A stretch of DNA of 64,000 nt from NCBI GenBank assembly GCA_001295905.1, contig LJHT01000038.1, forward strand, positions 1-64,000, in the 5' to 3' direction. The position numbers were made by a program, and so were the translations under genes. A model generated the notes under the pieces. That model had not been told where the DNA came from. It saw nothing but the letters and a program-made list of their open reading frames with translations, and did not search any database. Shown one piece after another: positions 1 through 8,913 of this stretch. This stretch comes from a beta proteobacterium AAP51 (GTDB lineage: Bacteria > Pseudomonadota > Gammaproteobacteria > Burkholderiales > Burkholderiaceae_C). The first letter of the stretch is position 1, and every line of letters starts with the position of its first letter.

Positions 1-675
1 CGCCACGCCCGCCAGCACGGCCGCCACGGTGCCCAGGCGCTGCGGCCAGCCCAGCGTGGCCAGCGCCACCCCGCCGCTGGCCAGCGCCGCGGCCCAGGCC
101 GGGCGGCCGGCCAGCAGCGGCAGCGCAATGCCGAAGAGCGCCAGCACGCCCAGGTAGGCCAGTTCGGTGCCGTAGGGCAGGTGGTCGGCCAGCACGATGC
201 CGGCCACCGAGGCGCCAGTCCACGTCAGCCCGGTGGCCACGTTGGCACCCCACAGGAAGGCCACACGCTGCACCAGCGGGCCTTGCTGGCGGCGCAGCAT
301 CAGTGCGGCCAGCGGGCCGTCGATGGTGACGAAGCCCGTGGCCAGCCGCCAGGGCAGCGGCAGGCGCCGCAGGTGGGGCGCCAACGTGGCCGAATAGACG
401 ACGAAGCGCAGATTGGCCACCAGGGCCGTGAGCAGCAGCGTGGGCACCGCCACGGCCGCGCCCAGCAGGGGCAGCACGGCCAGCTGCGAAGTGCCCGAGT
501 ACACCGCGAAGGTCATCCACAGCGCGGGCAGCAGTTCCAGGCCCACCTTCACCATGGCGATGCCGGTGGCCAGGCCCCAGGCCGCCATGCCCGGCAGGCT
601 GGCCGCCACGGCGCGAAAGCCGGCCGCAAACGCCGCGCGGCGCGCGCGGTGGCGCGGCTGGCCGGGTGGGCTCAA
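1..675 (-). CDS. azlC: AzlC family branched-chain amino acid exporter subunit (3' end beyond the window)
   Basis: Reading the minus strand gives about 225 codons open to the window edge, close to the full length of AzlC proteins (about 230-240 aa). AzlC is the large inner-membrane subunit of the AzlCD exporter for branched-chain amino acids. The translation is strongly hydrophobic and carries the family pattern: an Arg/Ala-rich N-terminus, then FRAVAASLPGMAAWGLATG, then a YSGTSQLAVLPLL segment, then ANLRFVVYS. The likely start is a TTG at 673-675, which overlaps the TGA of the acyl-CoA synthetase gene. An internal ATG about 30 codons later would remove part of the first helix. A small azlD gene would be expected just past position 1. 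Family assignment is confident; the start codon is not. Confidence 0.8.
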   Translation of the reverse strand, partial: MSPPGQPRHRARRAAFAAGFRAVAASLPGMAAWGLATGIAMVKVGLELLPALWMTFAVYSGTSQLAVLPLLGAAVAVPTLLLTALVANLRFVVYSATLAPHLRRLPLPWRLATGFVTIDGPLAALMLRRQQGPLVQRVAFLWGANVATGLTWTGASVAGIVLADHLPYGTELAYLGVLALFGIALPLLAGRPAWAAALASGGVALATLGWPQRLGTVAAVLAGVA

Positions 676-2423
676 GCGCCGGGCCCGGAGGTGGGCTGCG
701 CCGGGGCGCCCTGCAGCAGGTGGGCCACGCCCAGCCACTCGGCCATCTGCCGGCGCATCACGAACTTCTGCGCCTTGCCGGTCACCGTCATCGGCATCTC
801 GGCCACGAAGCGCACGTGGCGCGGCACCTTGTAGTGCGCGATCTGGCCCTGGCAGAAGGCGCGTATCTCGTCTTCGCTGGCCTGCATGCCGGGCTTCAGC
901 ACGACCCAGGCACACACCTCTTCGCCGTAGCGCGCGTCGGGCACGCCGAACACCTGCACCTGCGCCACCGCGGGGTGGCGGAACAGGAACTCCTCGACCT
1001 CGCGCGGGTAGACGTTCTCGCCACCGCGGATGAGCATGTCCTTCACGCGGCCGACGATGTTGCAGTAGCCCTGGGCGTCCAGCGTGGCCAGGTCGCCGGT
1101 GTGCATCCAGCCGTCGTGCACGGCCTCGGCGCTGCGCTCTTCGTCGCCCCAGTAGCCACGCATCACGCTGTAGCCGCGCGTGCACAGCTCGCCGGGATGG
1201 CCCACCGGCACGGTGGCGCCCTGCGCGTCGACGATCTTCACCTCCAGGTGCGGCATCACGCGGCCCACGGTCGACACGCGCAGGTGCAGCGGGTCGCTGG
1301 GCGCGCTCTGGAAGGACACCGGCGAGGTCTCGGTCATGCCGTAGGCGATGGTGACCTCGCTCATGTGCATGTCGACGTTCACGCGCTTCATCACTTCCAC
1401 GGGGCAGGGGCTGCCCGCCATGATGCCCTTGCGCAGCGCGCTCAGGTCGAAGCGACCGAATTCGGGGTGGTCGAGCTGTGCGATGAACATCGTGGGCACG
1501 CCGTGCAGCGCGGTGCAGCGCTCGTCGTGCAGGGCCTGCAGCGTGGCCAGCGGGTCGAAGCCTTCGCCGGGGAACACCATGCTGCCGCCGGTGACGGTGC
1601 ACACCAGCGAACCCATCACCATGCCGAAGCAGTGGTACAGCGGCACCGGAATGCACAGCCTGTCGGCCTGGGTGAAGCCCATCGCGTCGGCCACCGCGAT
1701 GGCGTTGTTGACGATGTTGTGGTGGCTGAGCGTGGCGCCCTTGGGGTGGCCCGTGGTGCCGCTGGTGAACTGGATGTTGATGGGCTCATGGCACTGCAGT
1801 GTGTGGCCGATGCGCCGCGCCTCGGCCACCGCCGCGGCGTCCACCGCAGCGAGCAGGGTGCCCAGGTTGTGCATGCCGGGCGTCGGCTCGTCGCCCATGC
1901 GCACCACCGCGCGCAAGTGCGGCAGCCGCGCGGCCTGCAGCTGCCCCGGCGCGCAGTGCGCGAGCTCGGGCGCCAGCGCCTGCAGCATCTGCAGGTAGGC
2001 GCTGGTCTTGAAGGCCGGCGCGCTGATGACGGCCTTGCAGCCGGCCTTGTTGAGCGCGTACTCCAGCTCGGCCAGGCGGTAGGCCGGGTTGATGTTGACC
2101 AGCACCACGCCGATGCGCGCCGTGGCGTACTGGGCCAGCACCCATTCGGCGCGGTTGGGGCTCCAGATGCCCAGGCGATCGCCCGGGCCCAGGCCCAGCC
2201 GCAGCAGGGCCGCGGCGAGGCGGTCGCTCTCGTTGCGCAGCTGCGCCCAGGTGGAGCGCAGGCCGCTGTCGCGGAAGGTGCAGGCCAGGTGCCCCGGCCA
2301 GCGCGCGGCGGTGTCGTCTAGCCAGGCGCCGATGGTGCGGTCGGACAGCGCCGGCGTCTGCACGCCGCGCACGTGCGACAGGCCGTTCAGTGGCGCGCGC
2401 GGCGGGCTGTCGTCTGGCGCCAT
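672..2423 (-). CDS. Fatty acyl-CoA synthetase (AMP-binding family)
   Basis: A 583-aa member of the ANL adenylate-forming superfamily, which activates a carboxylic acid with ATP and CoA through an acyl-AMP intermediate. Visible motifs are the phosphate-binding loop FTSGTTGHPKG near residue 220, AYGMTETSP in the middle, the hinge/ATP motif WMHTGDLATLDAQGY with GRVKDMLIRGGENVYPREVE in the last third, and the catalytic lysine region PMTVTGKAQK near the C-terminus. Length and the ARIGVVLVNINPAYR segment resemble the general medium/long-chain acyl-CoA synthetases of proteobacteria. The substrate cannot be read from sequence. No signal peptide, so cytosolic. The stop overlaps the azlC start, and a TRAP transporter ends 27 nt upstream, so it may help consume the acid imported by that transporter. 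That link is inference. Confidence 0.9.
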   Translation of the reverse strand: MAPDDSPPRAPLNGLSHVRGVQTPALSDRTIGAWLDDTAARWPGHLACTFRDSGLRSTWAQLRNESDRLAAALLRLGLGPGDRLGIWSPNRAEWVLAQYATARIGVVLVNINPAYRLAELEYALNKAGCKAVISAPAFKTSAYLQMLQALAPELAHCAPGQLQAARLPHLRAVVRMGDEPTPGMHNLGTLLAAVDAAAVAEARRIGHTLQCHEPINIQFTSGTTGHPKGATLSHHNIVNNAIAVADAMGFTQADRLCIPVPLYHCFGMVMGSLVCTVTGGSMVFPGEGFDPLATLQALHDERCTALHGVPTMFIAQLDHPEFGRFDLSALRKGIMAGSPCPVEVMKRVNVDMHMSEVTIAYGMTETSPVSFQSAPSDPLHLRVSTVGRVMPHLEVKIVDAQGATVPVGHPGELCTRGYSVMRGYWGDEERSAEAVHDGWMHTGDLATLDAQGYCNIVGRVKDMLIRGGENVYPREVEEFLFRHPAVAQVQVFGVPDARYGEEVCAWVVLKPGMQASEDEIRAFCQGQIAHYKVPRHVRFVAEMPMTVTGKAQKFVMRRQMAEWLGVAHLLQGAPAQPTSGPGA

Positions 2424-2450
2424 GGCTTCATCGTGGGTTGTGAACGGCGC

Positions 2451-4172
2451 TCATTGGGTCGGCGCCGGCGGCGGGCTGGGCAAGGGGTCCATGCTCGGGC
2501 CGAAGCTGGGTGGCGGTTCTTCTTCCTCGTCCATTGGCGTGATGTTGAGGTCGACGTTCTCCACGTCCAGCACCTTCGCCTCGCCCAGGCCGTAGAGCAC
2601 GATCTCCGGCTTCCACACCACGGCGGCCACCATGATGAGCTGCAGCACCACGAAGGCCACCGCGCCCTTGTAGATGTCGCCCGTCTTGAAGGCCGCGATG
2701 CGCTTGCGCGTCACCTTGTCCGTGTACTCGCTCTTCGGGGCCACGCTGCGAAGGTAGAACAGCGCGAAGCCGAAGGGCGGCGTCAGGAACGAGGTCTGCA
2801 GGTTCAGCGCCACCATCACGCCGAACCACACCAGGTTGATCTCCATCTCCTTCAGCACCGGCAACAGCAGCGGCAGCAGGATGAATGCGATCTCGAAGAA
2901 GTCGAGGAAGCAGCCCAGGATGAAAATCAGCACGTTGACGAAGAGCAGGAAGCCCAGCTCGCCGCCCGGCAGCGCCGCGAACAGCGCCTTCACCCAATCG
3001 GGCCCGTCGATGGCCTGGAAGGTGAGGGCGAAGATGGTCGAGCCGATCAGCACGAACAGCACGAAGATCGACAGCCGCGCCGAAGAGTCGAGCGCCTGCT
3101 TCAGCAGCGTGGTGCTCAGCCGCTTGCGCCACAGCGCCATCAGCAGTGCACCGGCCGCACCCATGGCGCCGCCTTCGGTGGGCGTGGCCACGCCCAGGAA
3201 GATGGTGCCCAGCACCAGGAACACCAGCAGCAGCGGCGGGATGAGCACGAAGGTGACCTGACGTGCCAAAGCCGACAGCAGGTTCGTGCGTGCCAGCTTG
3301 TCCACCAGGGCCACCAGCCACGCGAACAGGATGCCCATCATCAGCGCCATCACCACGCGCTCGTCGGTGGGCGTGGCCAGGCTCGGGTCGGCACCCAGCT
3401 TCACCTTGATGGCGGCCCAGTGCGTGAAGGTCTGGTGCCCGACGATCAGGCTGGCCAGCGACAGGATGCCCAGCGACTTGTGGCCGGTGTTGCCGTTTTT
3501 CTCGTGGTGCACCAGCGCCTCGGGCGGCAGCGCCGGCACCCAGCTGGGCCGCAGCACCGCCAGCAGCAGCATGCCCACGATGTACACGCCCACCAGCAGG
3601 AAGGCCGGTATGAAGGCGGCCTTGTACATGTCGCCCACGCTCTGGCCGAGCTGGTCGGCAATGACGATGAGCACGATGGAAGGCGGGATGATCTGCGCCA
3701 GCGTGCCCGAGGCCGTGATCACCCCCGCGGCCAGCGGTCGGCTGTAGCCGTAGCGCATCATGATGGGCAGCGAGATCAGGCCCATCGAGATGACCGAGGC
3801 CGCCACCACGCCGGTGGTGGCCGCGAGCATGGCGCCCACCAGCACCACGGCGATGGCCAGGCCCGCGCGCATCGGCCCGAAGACCTGGCCGATGGTGTCC
3901 AGCAGGTCCTCAGCCATGCGGCTGCGTTCGAGGATCAGCCCCATGAAGGTGAAGAAGGGAATGGCCAGCAGCACGTCGTTGGCCATGATCCCGTACAGCC
4001 GCAGCGGCAGGGCGTTGAAGAACTGCGCCGGCACGAGGCCCAGTTCCACTGCCAGCCAGCCGAAGCTCATGCCGGTGGCGGCCAGCGCGAAGGCCACCGG
4101 AAAGCCCGTCAGCAGGAACAGCAGCAGGCTGCCGAACATGATCGGCGCGATGTTGTCGGCAATGAAGCTCAT
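2451..4172 (-). CDS. TRAP transporter large permease subunit (DctM family)
   Basis: A 573-aa inner-membrane protein with about a dozen hydrophobic segments, the DctM/12-TM part of a tripartite ATP-independent periplasmic transporter that moves an organic anion with Na+ or H+. Family hallmarks seen are LLFLLTGFPVAFALA near the N-terminus, SGTLAQIIPPSIVLIV, LGVATPTEGGAMGAAGAL, and NLQTSFLTPPFGFALFYLR near the end. It is longer than the usual roughly 430 aa because of an insert after about residue 190 and an acidic, proline-rich C-terminal tail (MDEEEEPPPSFGP). Long DctM proteins of this kind occur with binding proteins of the mannitol/chloroaromatic or 2-oxoacid (TakP) type. The start ATG overlaps the stop of the small permease gene (ATGA). 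Confidence 0.93.
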   Translation of the reverse strand: MSFIADNIAPIMFGSLLLFLLTGFPVAFALAATGMSFGWLAVELGLVPAQFFNALPLRLYGIMANDVLLAIPFFTFMGLILERSRMAEDLLDTIGQVFGPMRAGLAIAVVLVGAMLAATTGVVAASVISMGLISLPIMMRYGYSRPLAAGVITASGTLAQIIPPSIVLIVIADQLGQSVGDMYKAAFIPAFLLVGVYIVGMLLLAVLRPSWVPALPPEALVHHEKNGNTGHKSLGILSLASLIVGHQTFTHWAAIKVKLGADPSLATPTDERVVMALMMGILFAWLVALVDKLARTNLLSALARQVTFVLIPPLLLVFLVLGTIFLGVATPTEGGAMGAAGALLMALWRKRLSTTLLKQALDSSARLSIFVLFVLIGSTIFALTFQAIDGPDWVKALFAALPGGELGFLLFVNVLIFILGCFLDFFEIAFILLPLLLPVLKEMEINLVWFGVMVALNLQTSFLTPPFGFALFYLRSVAPKSEYTDKVTRKRIAAFKTGDIYKGAVAFVVLQLIMVAAVVWKPEIVLYGLGEAKVLDVENVDLNITPMDEEEEPPPSFGPSMDPLPSPPPAPTQ

Positions 4173-4807
4173 GGCTTGGCCCCCGCGGTGTTGGCGGCAG
4201 CCGCGGCAGCGGCCTCCTTGGCCTCGCGCTCCTCGGCTTCGTGCTTCATTTCCTCGAGCAGCAGTTCCTCGTCGGTGGCTTCGGGCTTGGCATGCGGGTC
4301 GGGCCCGGTGCCGGAGAGGAAGCCGATGCGCTTGAACAGCTCCGACAGGCTCTGCAGTGCCAGCAGCGAGAAGCCGATGGGCACCAGCGCATACAGCGGC
4401 CAGCGGATCAGCCCCCCCGGGTTGGCCGAGACCTCCTGCGTCTCCCAGGCCGTCATCACCGAAGGGAGCGAGGTCCACACGACGAAGGCGCACAGCGGCA
4501 ACAGGAAGACCACGATGCCCACGATGTCGATCCACACCTGCGCACGCCGCGACAGCTTGCTGGACAGCACGTCGATGCGCACATGCTGGTCGTGCAGGAA
4601 CACATAACCCGCGCCCAGCATGAAGATGGCCGCGAACATGTACCACTGCGCCTCGAGGTAGGCGTTGCTGCTGAGGTTGAAGGTCTTGCGGACGATGGCG
4701 TTGACGGTGCTGATGAGCACCGCTGCCAGCAGCAGCCAGTACACGCTGCGGCCTATGCGCTCGGTGAGCCAGTCGACACCGCGACTGAAGGTCAGAAGGG
4801 CTTGCAT
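4169..4807 (-). CDS. TRAP transporter small permease subunit (DctQ family)
   Basis: A 212-aa membrane protein with about four transmembrane helices, matching DctQ, the small subunit that associates with DctM. Seen in the sequence: LLLAAVLISTVNAIVRKTF in the first helix, the EAQWYMFAAIFMLGAGYVF helix, and HDQHVRIDVL, a segment very typical of DctQ proteins. The last 40 residues form a charged then alanine-rich cytosolic tail with helix-forming character, not needed in the core family. It lies between the binding-protein gene and the large permease, overlapping the latter by 4 nt, which suggests translational coupling. An intrinsic terminator upstream (4881-4902) separates it from the binding-protein gene. 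Confidence 0.9.
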   Translation of the reverse strand: MQALLTFSRGVDWLTERIGRSVYWLLLAAVLISTVNAIVRKTFNLSSNAYLEAQWYMFAAIFMLGAGYVFLHDQHVRIDVLSSKLSRRAQVWIDIVGIVVFLLPLCAFVVWTSLPSVMTAWETQEVSANPGGLIRWPLYALVPIGFSLLALQSLSELFKRIGFLSGTGPDPHAKPEATDEELLLEEMKHEAEEREAKEAAAAAAANTAGAKP

Positions 4808-4874
4808 GGGGAGTCTTCCTCCTTGTCTTCTCGGGACGTGCTTGTCAGCGACGCGTCAGAAAGCCGCGCTCATC

Positions 4875-4902
4875 AAGGAAAAGCCCCGCCGGGGCGGGGC
4901 TT
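4875..4902 (-). terminator. Intrinsic terminator/attenuator between TRAP binding protein and permease genes
   Basis: On the minus strand a 10-bp GC-rich perfect inverted repeat (AAGCCCCGCC / GGCGGGGCTT, 4881-4902) is followed by a short T-run with interruptions. It sits 33 nt after the stop of the binding-protein gene and before the permease genes. Such a partial terminator would give more binding protein than permease from one transcript, a common arrangement in binding-protein-dependent transporters. Termination strength is not known. Confidence 0.65.
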
Positions 4903-4935
4903 GTGCTGCAGCGGCAGGGGTGGCCGCGGGCCGCT

Positions 4936-6027
<1,092 letters not shown>

Positions 6028-6163
6028 GAGTTCGGTCTCCGTAGTTGTGAGTGAGGCAAGCGATTGAAGGCAATGACCCAGGACTTCGAGTGGCCTTGTC
6101 CTGGACAACGGCCGCAACGCTAAGCAAGCACTCGCGAAAGCCAAAGTAGATTCATGCACCCAC

Positions 6164-6191
6164 TAAAATCCATTTTCTGGAGGTGAAGTTC
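6164..6191 (+). promoter_or_regulatory. Putative promoter and ribosome-binding site of the NhaR-like regulator
   Basis: In the 164-bp divergent gap between the TRAP binding-protein gene and the regulator, a TAAAAT hexamer at 6164-6169 could act as a -10 box. GGAGG at 6179-6183 is placed 8 nt before ATG 6192. No good -35 is visible, which is common for activator-dependent promoters. LysR-type regulators usually bind such divergent gaps. Confidence 0.35.
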
Positions 6192-7100
6192 ATGCAGCAT
6201 CTCAACTACAAACACCTGCATTACTTCTGGACCGTGGCGCGCTGCGGCGGTGTGGCCAAGGCCGGCGAAAAGCTCAACGTCACGCCGCAGTCCATCAGCA
6301 CGCAGATGCAGCAGCTGGCCGGCAGCATCGGCGCGCCGCTGTGGCGGCGGGCGGGGCGCACGCTCGAACTCACCGACACCGGCAACCTCGTGCTCGAGTA
6401 CGCCGACCGCCTGTTCACCGTGGGTGAAGAGCTCAAGGAAGCGCTGCGCGAGCGCCCCGGCGCGGCCCAGAGCACGCTGCGTGTGGGCGTGACGGGTTCG
6501 GTGGTCAAGGTGGTGGCTTACCGCACGCTGGAACCGGTGCTCAGGCTCGAGCCGCGACACCGACTGCTGTGCCGCGAAGGCCGCTTCAACGAGCTGCTGT
6601 CGCTGCTGGCCATACAGCAGCTCGATGCCGTCATCAGCGACCGCGCGATGTCGGGCACGCTGAACGTGCGCGGCTTCAATCACCTGCTGTCGGAAGGGGG
6701 CATCACCTTTCTGGGGTCGGGCGCGCTGGCCAAGCGCGCGCGCAAGCGTTTCCCCCACAGCCTGCATGGCGCACCGATGCTGCTGCCAGGCGGCGACTCG
6801 GCCATGCGGCCGCAGCTGATGCGCTGGTTCGACAAGCTGCGCATCAAGCCGCAGGTGGTGGGCGACTTCGACGACACTGCGGTGATGAAGGCCTTCGGCC
6901 AGGGCGGTGCGGGCCTCTTCCCGATGCCGACCATGGTGGCGGAAGAAACGGCCAAGCAGTTCCATGTGCTGCCGGTGGGCAGCACGGAAGAGGTGACGCA
7001 CCAGCTGTGGGCCGTGACCTGCGAACGCCGCATCTCCAGCCCCGCCGTGCTGGCCATCAGCGAAGCGGCGCGGCGGCGCCAGGAGGCCGCGGCCTCTTGA
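6192..7100 (+). CDS. LysR-type transcriptional regulator, NhaR-like
   Basis: A 302-aa LysR family regulator. The N-terminal winged helix-turn-helix spans about residues 4-63: LNYKHLHYFWTVARCGGVAK, then LNVTPQSISTQMQQLAGSIG, then a wing with LELTDTGNLVLEYAD. The HLHYFW opening and the TPQSISTQ recognition helix are characteristic of the NhaR subgroup (NhaR of E. coli activates the Na+/H+ antiporter gene nhaA). The rest is a periplasmic-binding-like effector domain. Start at ATG 6192 is supported by GGAGG at 6179-6183; a GTG three codons earlier overlaps that site. It is divergent from the TRAP genes, so it may control them. No nhaA is near, so the Na+ role of NhaR should not be assumed. Confidence 0.9.
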   Translation: MQHLNYKHLHYFWTVARCGGVAKAGEKLNVTPQSISTQMQQLAGSIGAPLWRRAGRTLELTDTGNLVLEYADRLFTVGEELKEALRERPGAAQSTLRVGVTGSVVKVVAYRTLEPVLRLEPRHRLLCREGRFNELLSLLAIQQLDAVISDRAMSGTLNVRGFNHLLSEGGITFLGSGALAKRARKRFPHSLHGAPMLLPGGDSAMRPQLMRWFDKLRIKPQVVGDFDDTAVMKAFGQGGAGLFPMPTMVAEETAKQFHVLPVGSTEEVTHQLWAVTCERRISSPAVLAISEAARRRQEAAAS

Positions 7101-7135
7101 CGCTGCTGCTTGACGCTACCTCTTGACGGAGCCGG
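7096..7135. repeat. Three imperfect 13-bp tandem repeats (CTTGACG core)
   Basis: CTTGACG occurs three times with an exact 13-bp period at 7096-7134; the first copy contains the TGA stop of the regulator gene. The variable halves are CTGCTG, CTACCT and GAGCCG. TTGACG resembles a -35 hexamer, but no -10 box is found at the right distance, so this may be a small slippage duplication. Confidence 0.5.
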
Positions 7136-7198
7136 GGTGCGGCGTCCTGTCCACAATACGGGCATCGCTGGGATGGCCCAGCCCCGAGGACGAACCGC

Positions 7199-7636
7199 AT
7201 GCTCACCTACCTGCACACCATGGTCCGCGTGACCGACATCGAGAAGTCGCTGGCCTTCTACCGCGACGCCCTGGGCCTGGAGGTGGTGCGCCGCACCGAC
7301 CACGAGCAGGGGCGCTTCACGCTGCTGTACCTCTCGGCACCGGGCGATGCCAAGGCGCAGATCGAGCTCACCTACAACTGGCCCGCGCCCGACGGGACCG
7401 CCGAAACCTACACCGGCGGCCGCAACTTCGGCCACGTGGCCTATGCGGTGGACGACATCTATGCCGTCTGCCAGCGCCTGGTGGACCACGGCGTCACCAT
7501 CAGCCGCCCGCCGCGCGATGGCCGCATGGCCTTCGTGCGTTCTCCCGATGGCATCAGCGTGGAACTGCTGCAGGCCGGGCCGGCCCGGGCCCCCGCCGAG
7601 CCCTGGGTCTCGATGCCCAACGTCGGCACCTGGTAG
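7199..7636 (+). CDS. gloA: Lactoylglutathione lyase (glyoxalase I)
   Basis: A 145-aa VOC-fold enzyme that isomerises the hemithioacetal of methylglyoxal and glutathione to S-lactoylglutathione, in the cytosol. All four expected metal ligands can be placed: His6 (LHTMVRV), Glu56 (AQIELTYN), His79 (FGHVAYAVDD) and Glu122 (ISVELLQ). The DALGLEVVRR and GRNFGHVAY segments match bacterial Ni/Co-type GloA, and the length is close to E. coli GloA (135 aa). ATG 7199 is the only reasonable start because residue 6 is already a metal ligand. It is followed 60 nt later by a PaiB-like gene. Confidence 0.95.
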   Translation: MLTYLHTMVRVTDIEKSLAFYRDALGLEVVRRTDHEQGRFTLLYLSAPGDAKAQIELTYNWPAPDGTAETYTGGRNFGHVAYAVDDIYAVCQRLVDHGVTISRPPRDGRMAFVRSPDGISVELLQAGPARAPAEPWVSMPNVGTW

Positions 7637-7696
7637 CCGCCACCGAAACGCGGCTCAACCGCCAGGCACCGAAGCCCACCCGCCCCCGGAGCGCCC

Positions 7697-8335
7697 ATGT
7701 ACCTGCCCGCCCACTTTGCGCAAGAAGACCCGGCGCTGCTGCACGCCTTGATGCGCGACCACCCCTTGGCCACGCTGGTCACGCTGCAGGGCGGCGAGCC
7801 CATGGCCGACCACGTGCCCTTGAGCTTCGATGCCGACACGCAAACGCTGCGCGGCCACGTGGCGCGCGCCAACCCCTTGTGGCGTGCGGCAGCCGGGCAG
7901 CCGGTGCTGGCGGTGTTCTGCGGCCCGCAGGCCTATGTGTCCCCCAGCTGGTACCCCAGCAAGGCCAGCACGCACAAGGTGGTGCCCACCTGGAACTACA
8001 CCGTGGTGCACGCCCACGGCCGCCTGCGCGTGGTGGAAGAGGCTCCCTGGCTGCACGCCCTGGTGAGCGGGCTCACGCAGCAGCACGAAGCCGCGCGCCC
8101 GCAGCCCTGGGCGGTGAGCGACGCCCCGCCCGATTACGTGCAGCAGATGCTGGGCGCCATCGTCGGTATTGAGATTGGGGTGGACAAGTTGCTCGGCAAG
8201 TGGAAGATCAGCCAGAACCGCAGCGCAGCCGACCGCGAGGGCGTGGCTGTCGGCCTGGCCGCCGGCCCGGCCGAAGCCCGGGCCCTGGCCGGCCTGGTGC
8301 ACGCGGGCAACACCCACGAGGAGAACCCCAAATGA
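7697..8335 (+). CDS. FMN-binding negative transcriptional regulator, PaiB family
   Basis: A 212-aa protein that matches the PaiB family from its first residues (MYLPAHFAQEDPALLHALM) to the characteristic YVSPSWYPSKASTHKVVPTW motif near residue 85 and the DKLLGKWKISQNR segment near residue 175. PaiB proteins have an FMN-binding split-barrel fold. Bacillus PaiB was described as a repressor of sporulation and protease genes, but in proteobacteria the function is open and a flavin-linked enzymatic role is possible. No DNA-binding domain can be recognised. Its TGA overlaps the ATG of the next gene (ATGA). Confidence 0.9.
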   Translation: MYLPAHFAQEDPALLHALMRDHPLATLVTLQGGEPMADHVPLSFDADTQTLRGHVARANPLWRAAAGQPVLAVFCGPQAYVSPSWYPSKASTHKVVPTWNYTVVHAHGRLRVVEEAPWLHALVSGLTQQHEAARPQPWAVSDAPPDYVQQMLGAIVGIEIGVDKLLGKWKISQNRSAADREGVAVGLAAGPAEARALAGLVHAGNTHEENPK

Positions 8336-8907
8336 AGATCCTTGCCATCACCGCCCTGGGGGCGCTGGCCGCCTGTGGCCTTCTGGCCAGCAGCCCGGCC
8401 GTCGCTCAGAAGCTGGCCCCCGGCCTGTGGGAGCACAGCATGACGGTGAAGAGCAGCGACCCCCGCATGGCCGAGGGCATGGCGCGCATGCAGAAGGAGA
8501 TGGCCAACATGACGCCCCAGCAGCGGCAGCAGATGGAGGCCCTGATGGCCGCGCAGGGCATCAGCATGGGCGTGGGCGTGGGCGCTGGCGCCGGCGGGCC
8601 GGCCATCACGGCCAAGGTGTGCCTCACCCCCGAGCAGGCTGCCCGCGACGAGATGCCTCCGCCCGCTGATGGCGACTGCAAGCACACCAGCATGCAGCGC
8701 AGCGGCAACACCCTGCGCGTGAAGTTCACCTGCACCGGCAAGCGGCAGGCCACGGGCGAAGGCGAGTACACGCTGGAAAGCCCCAAGGCCCACCGCGGCC
8801 GCACCACCGTGGAAGCGGTGGAAGGCGGCAAGACCGTGCGCATGGACATGAACCACACCGGCCGCTGGCTGTCGGCCGACTGCGGGGCCGTGAAGCCGCG
8901 GCCCTGA
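8332..8907 (+). CDS. DUF3617 domain-containing exported protein
   Basis: A 191-aa protein with an N-terminal signal sequence (MKILAITALGALAACGLL, then ASSPAVAQ). Cleavage after AVA is the simpler reading; the LAAC at residues 12-15 also satisfies a lipobox, so a lipoprotein is possible. The mature part has the DUF3617 pattern: a start of KLAPGLWEHSMTVKS, a Met/Gln-rich stretch around residues 45-75, paired cysteines (VCLTPEQ, DGDCKHTSM, FTCTGK, SADCG) and the ending GRWLSADCG. DUF3617 proteins are common in beta- and gammaproteobacteria and have no established function. A glycine-rich insert (GVGVGAGAGG) is a local oddity. Translationally coupled to the PaiB-like gene. Confidence 0.87.
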   Translation: MKILAITALGALAACGLLASSPAVAQKLAPGLWEHSMTVKSSDPRMAEGMARMQKEMANMTPQQRQQMEALMAAQGISMGVGVGAGAGGPAITAKVCLTPEQAARDEMPPPADGDCKHTSMQRSGNTLRVKFTCTGKRQATGEGEYTLESPKAHRGRTTVEAVEGGKTVRMDMNHTGRWLSADCGAVKPRP

Positions 8908-8913
8908 GGCCGG

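Noticed and set aside
2373-4607. Plus-strand open frame of 744 codons opposite the TRAP permease
   Set aside because: Composition dominated by His, Gln, Arg and Glu with no domain. The minus strand encodes an unmistakable DctM protein.
7697-8335. PaiB-like gene as a DNA-binding repressor of the glyoxalase gene
   Set aside because: No helix-turn-helix is visible. The family fold is a flavin-binding split barrel, so a regulatory role would only be carried over from the name.
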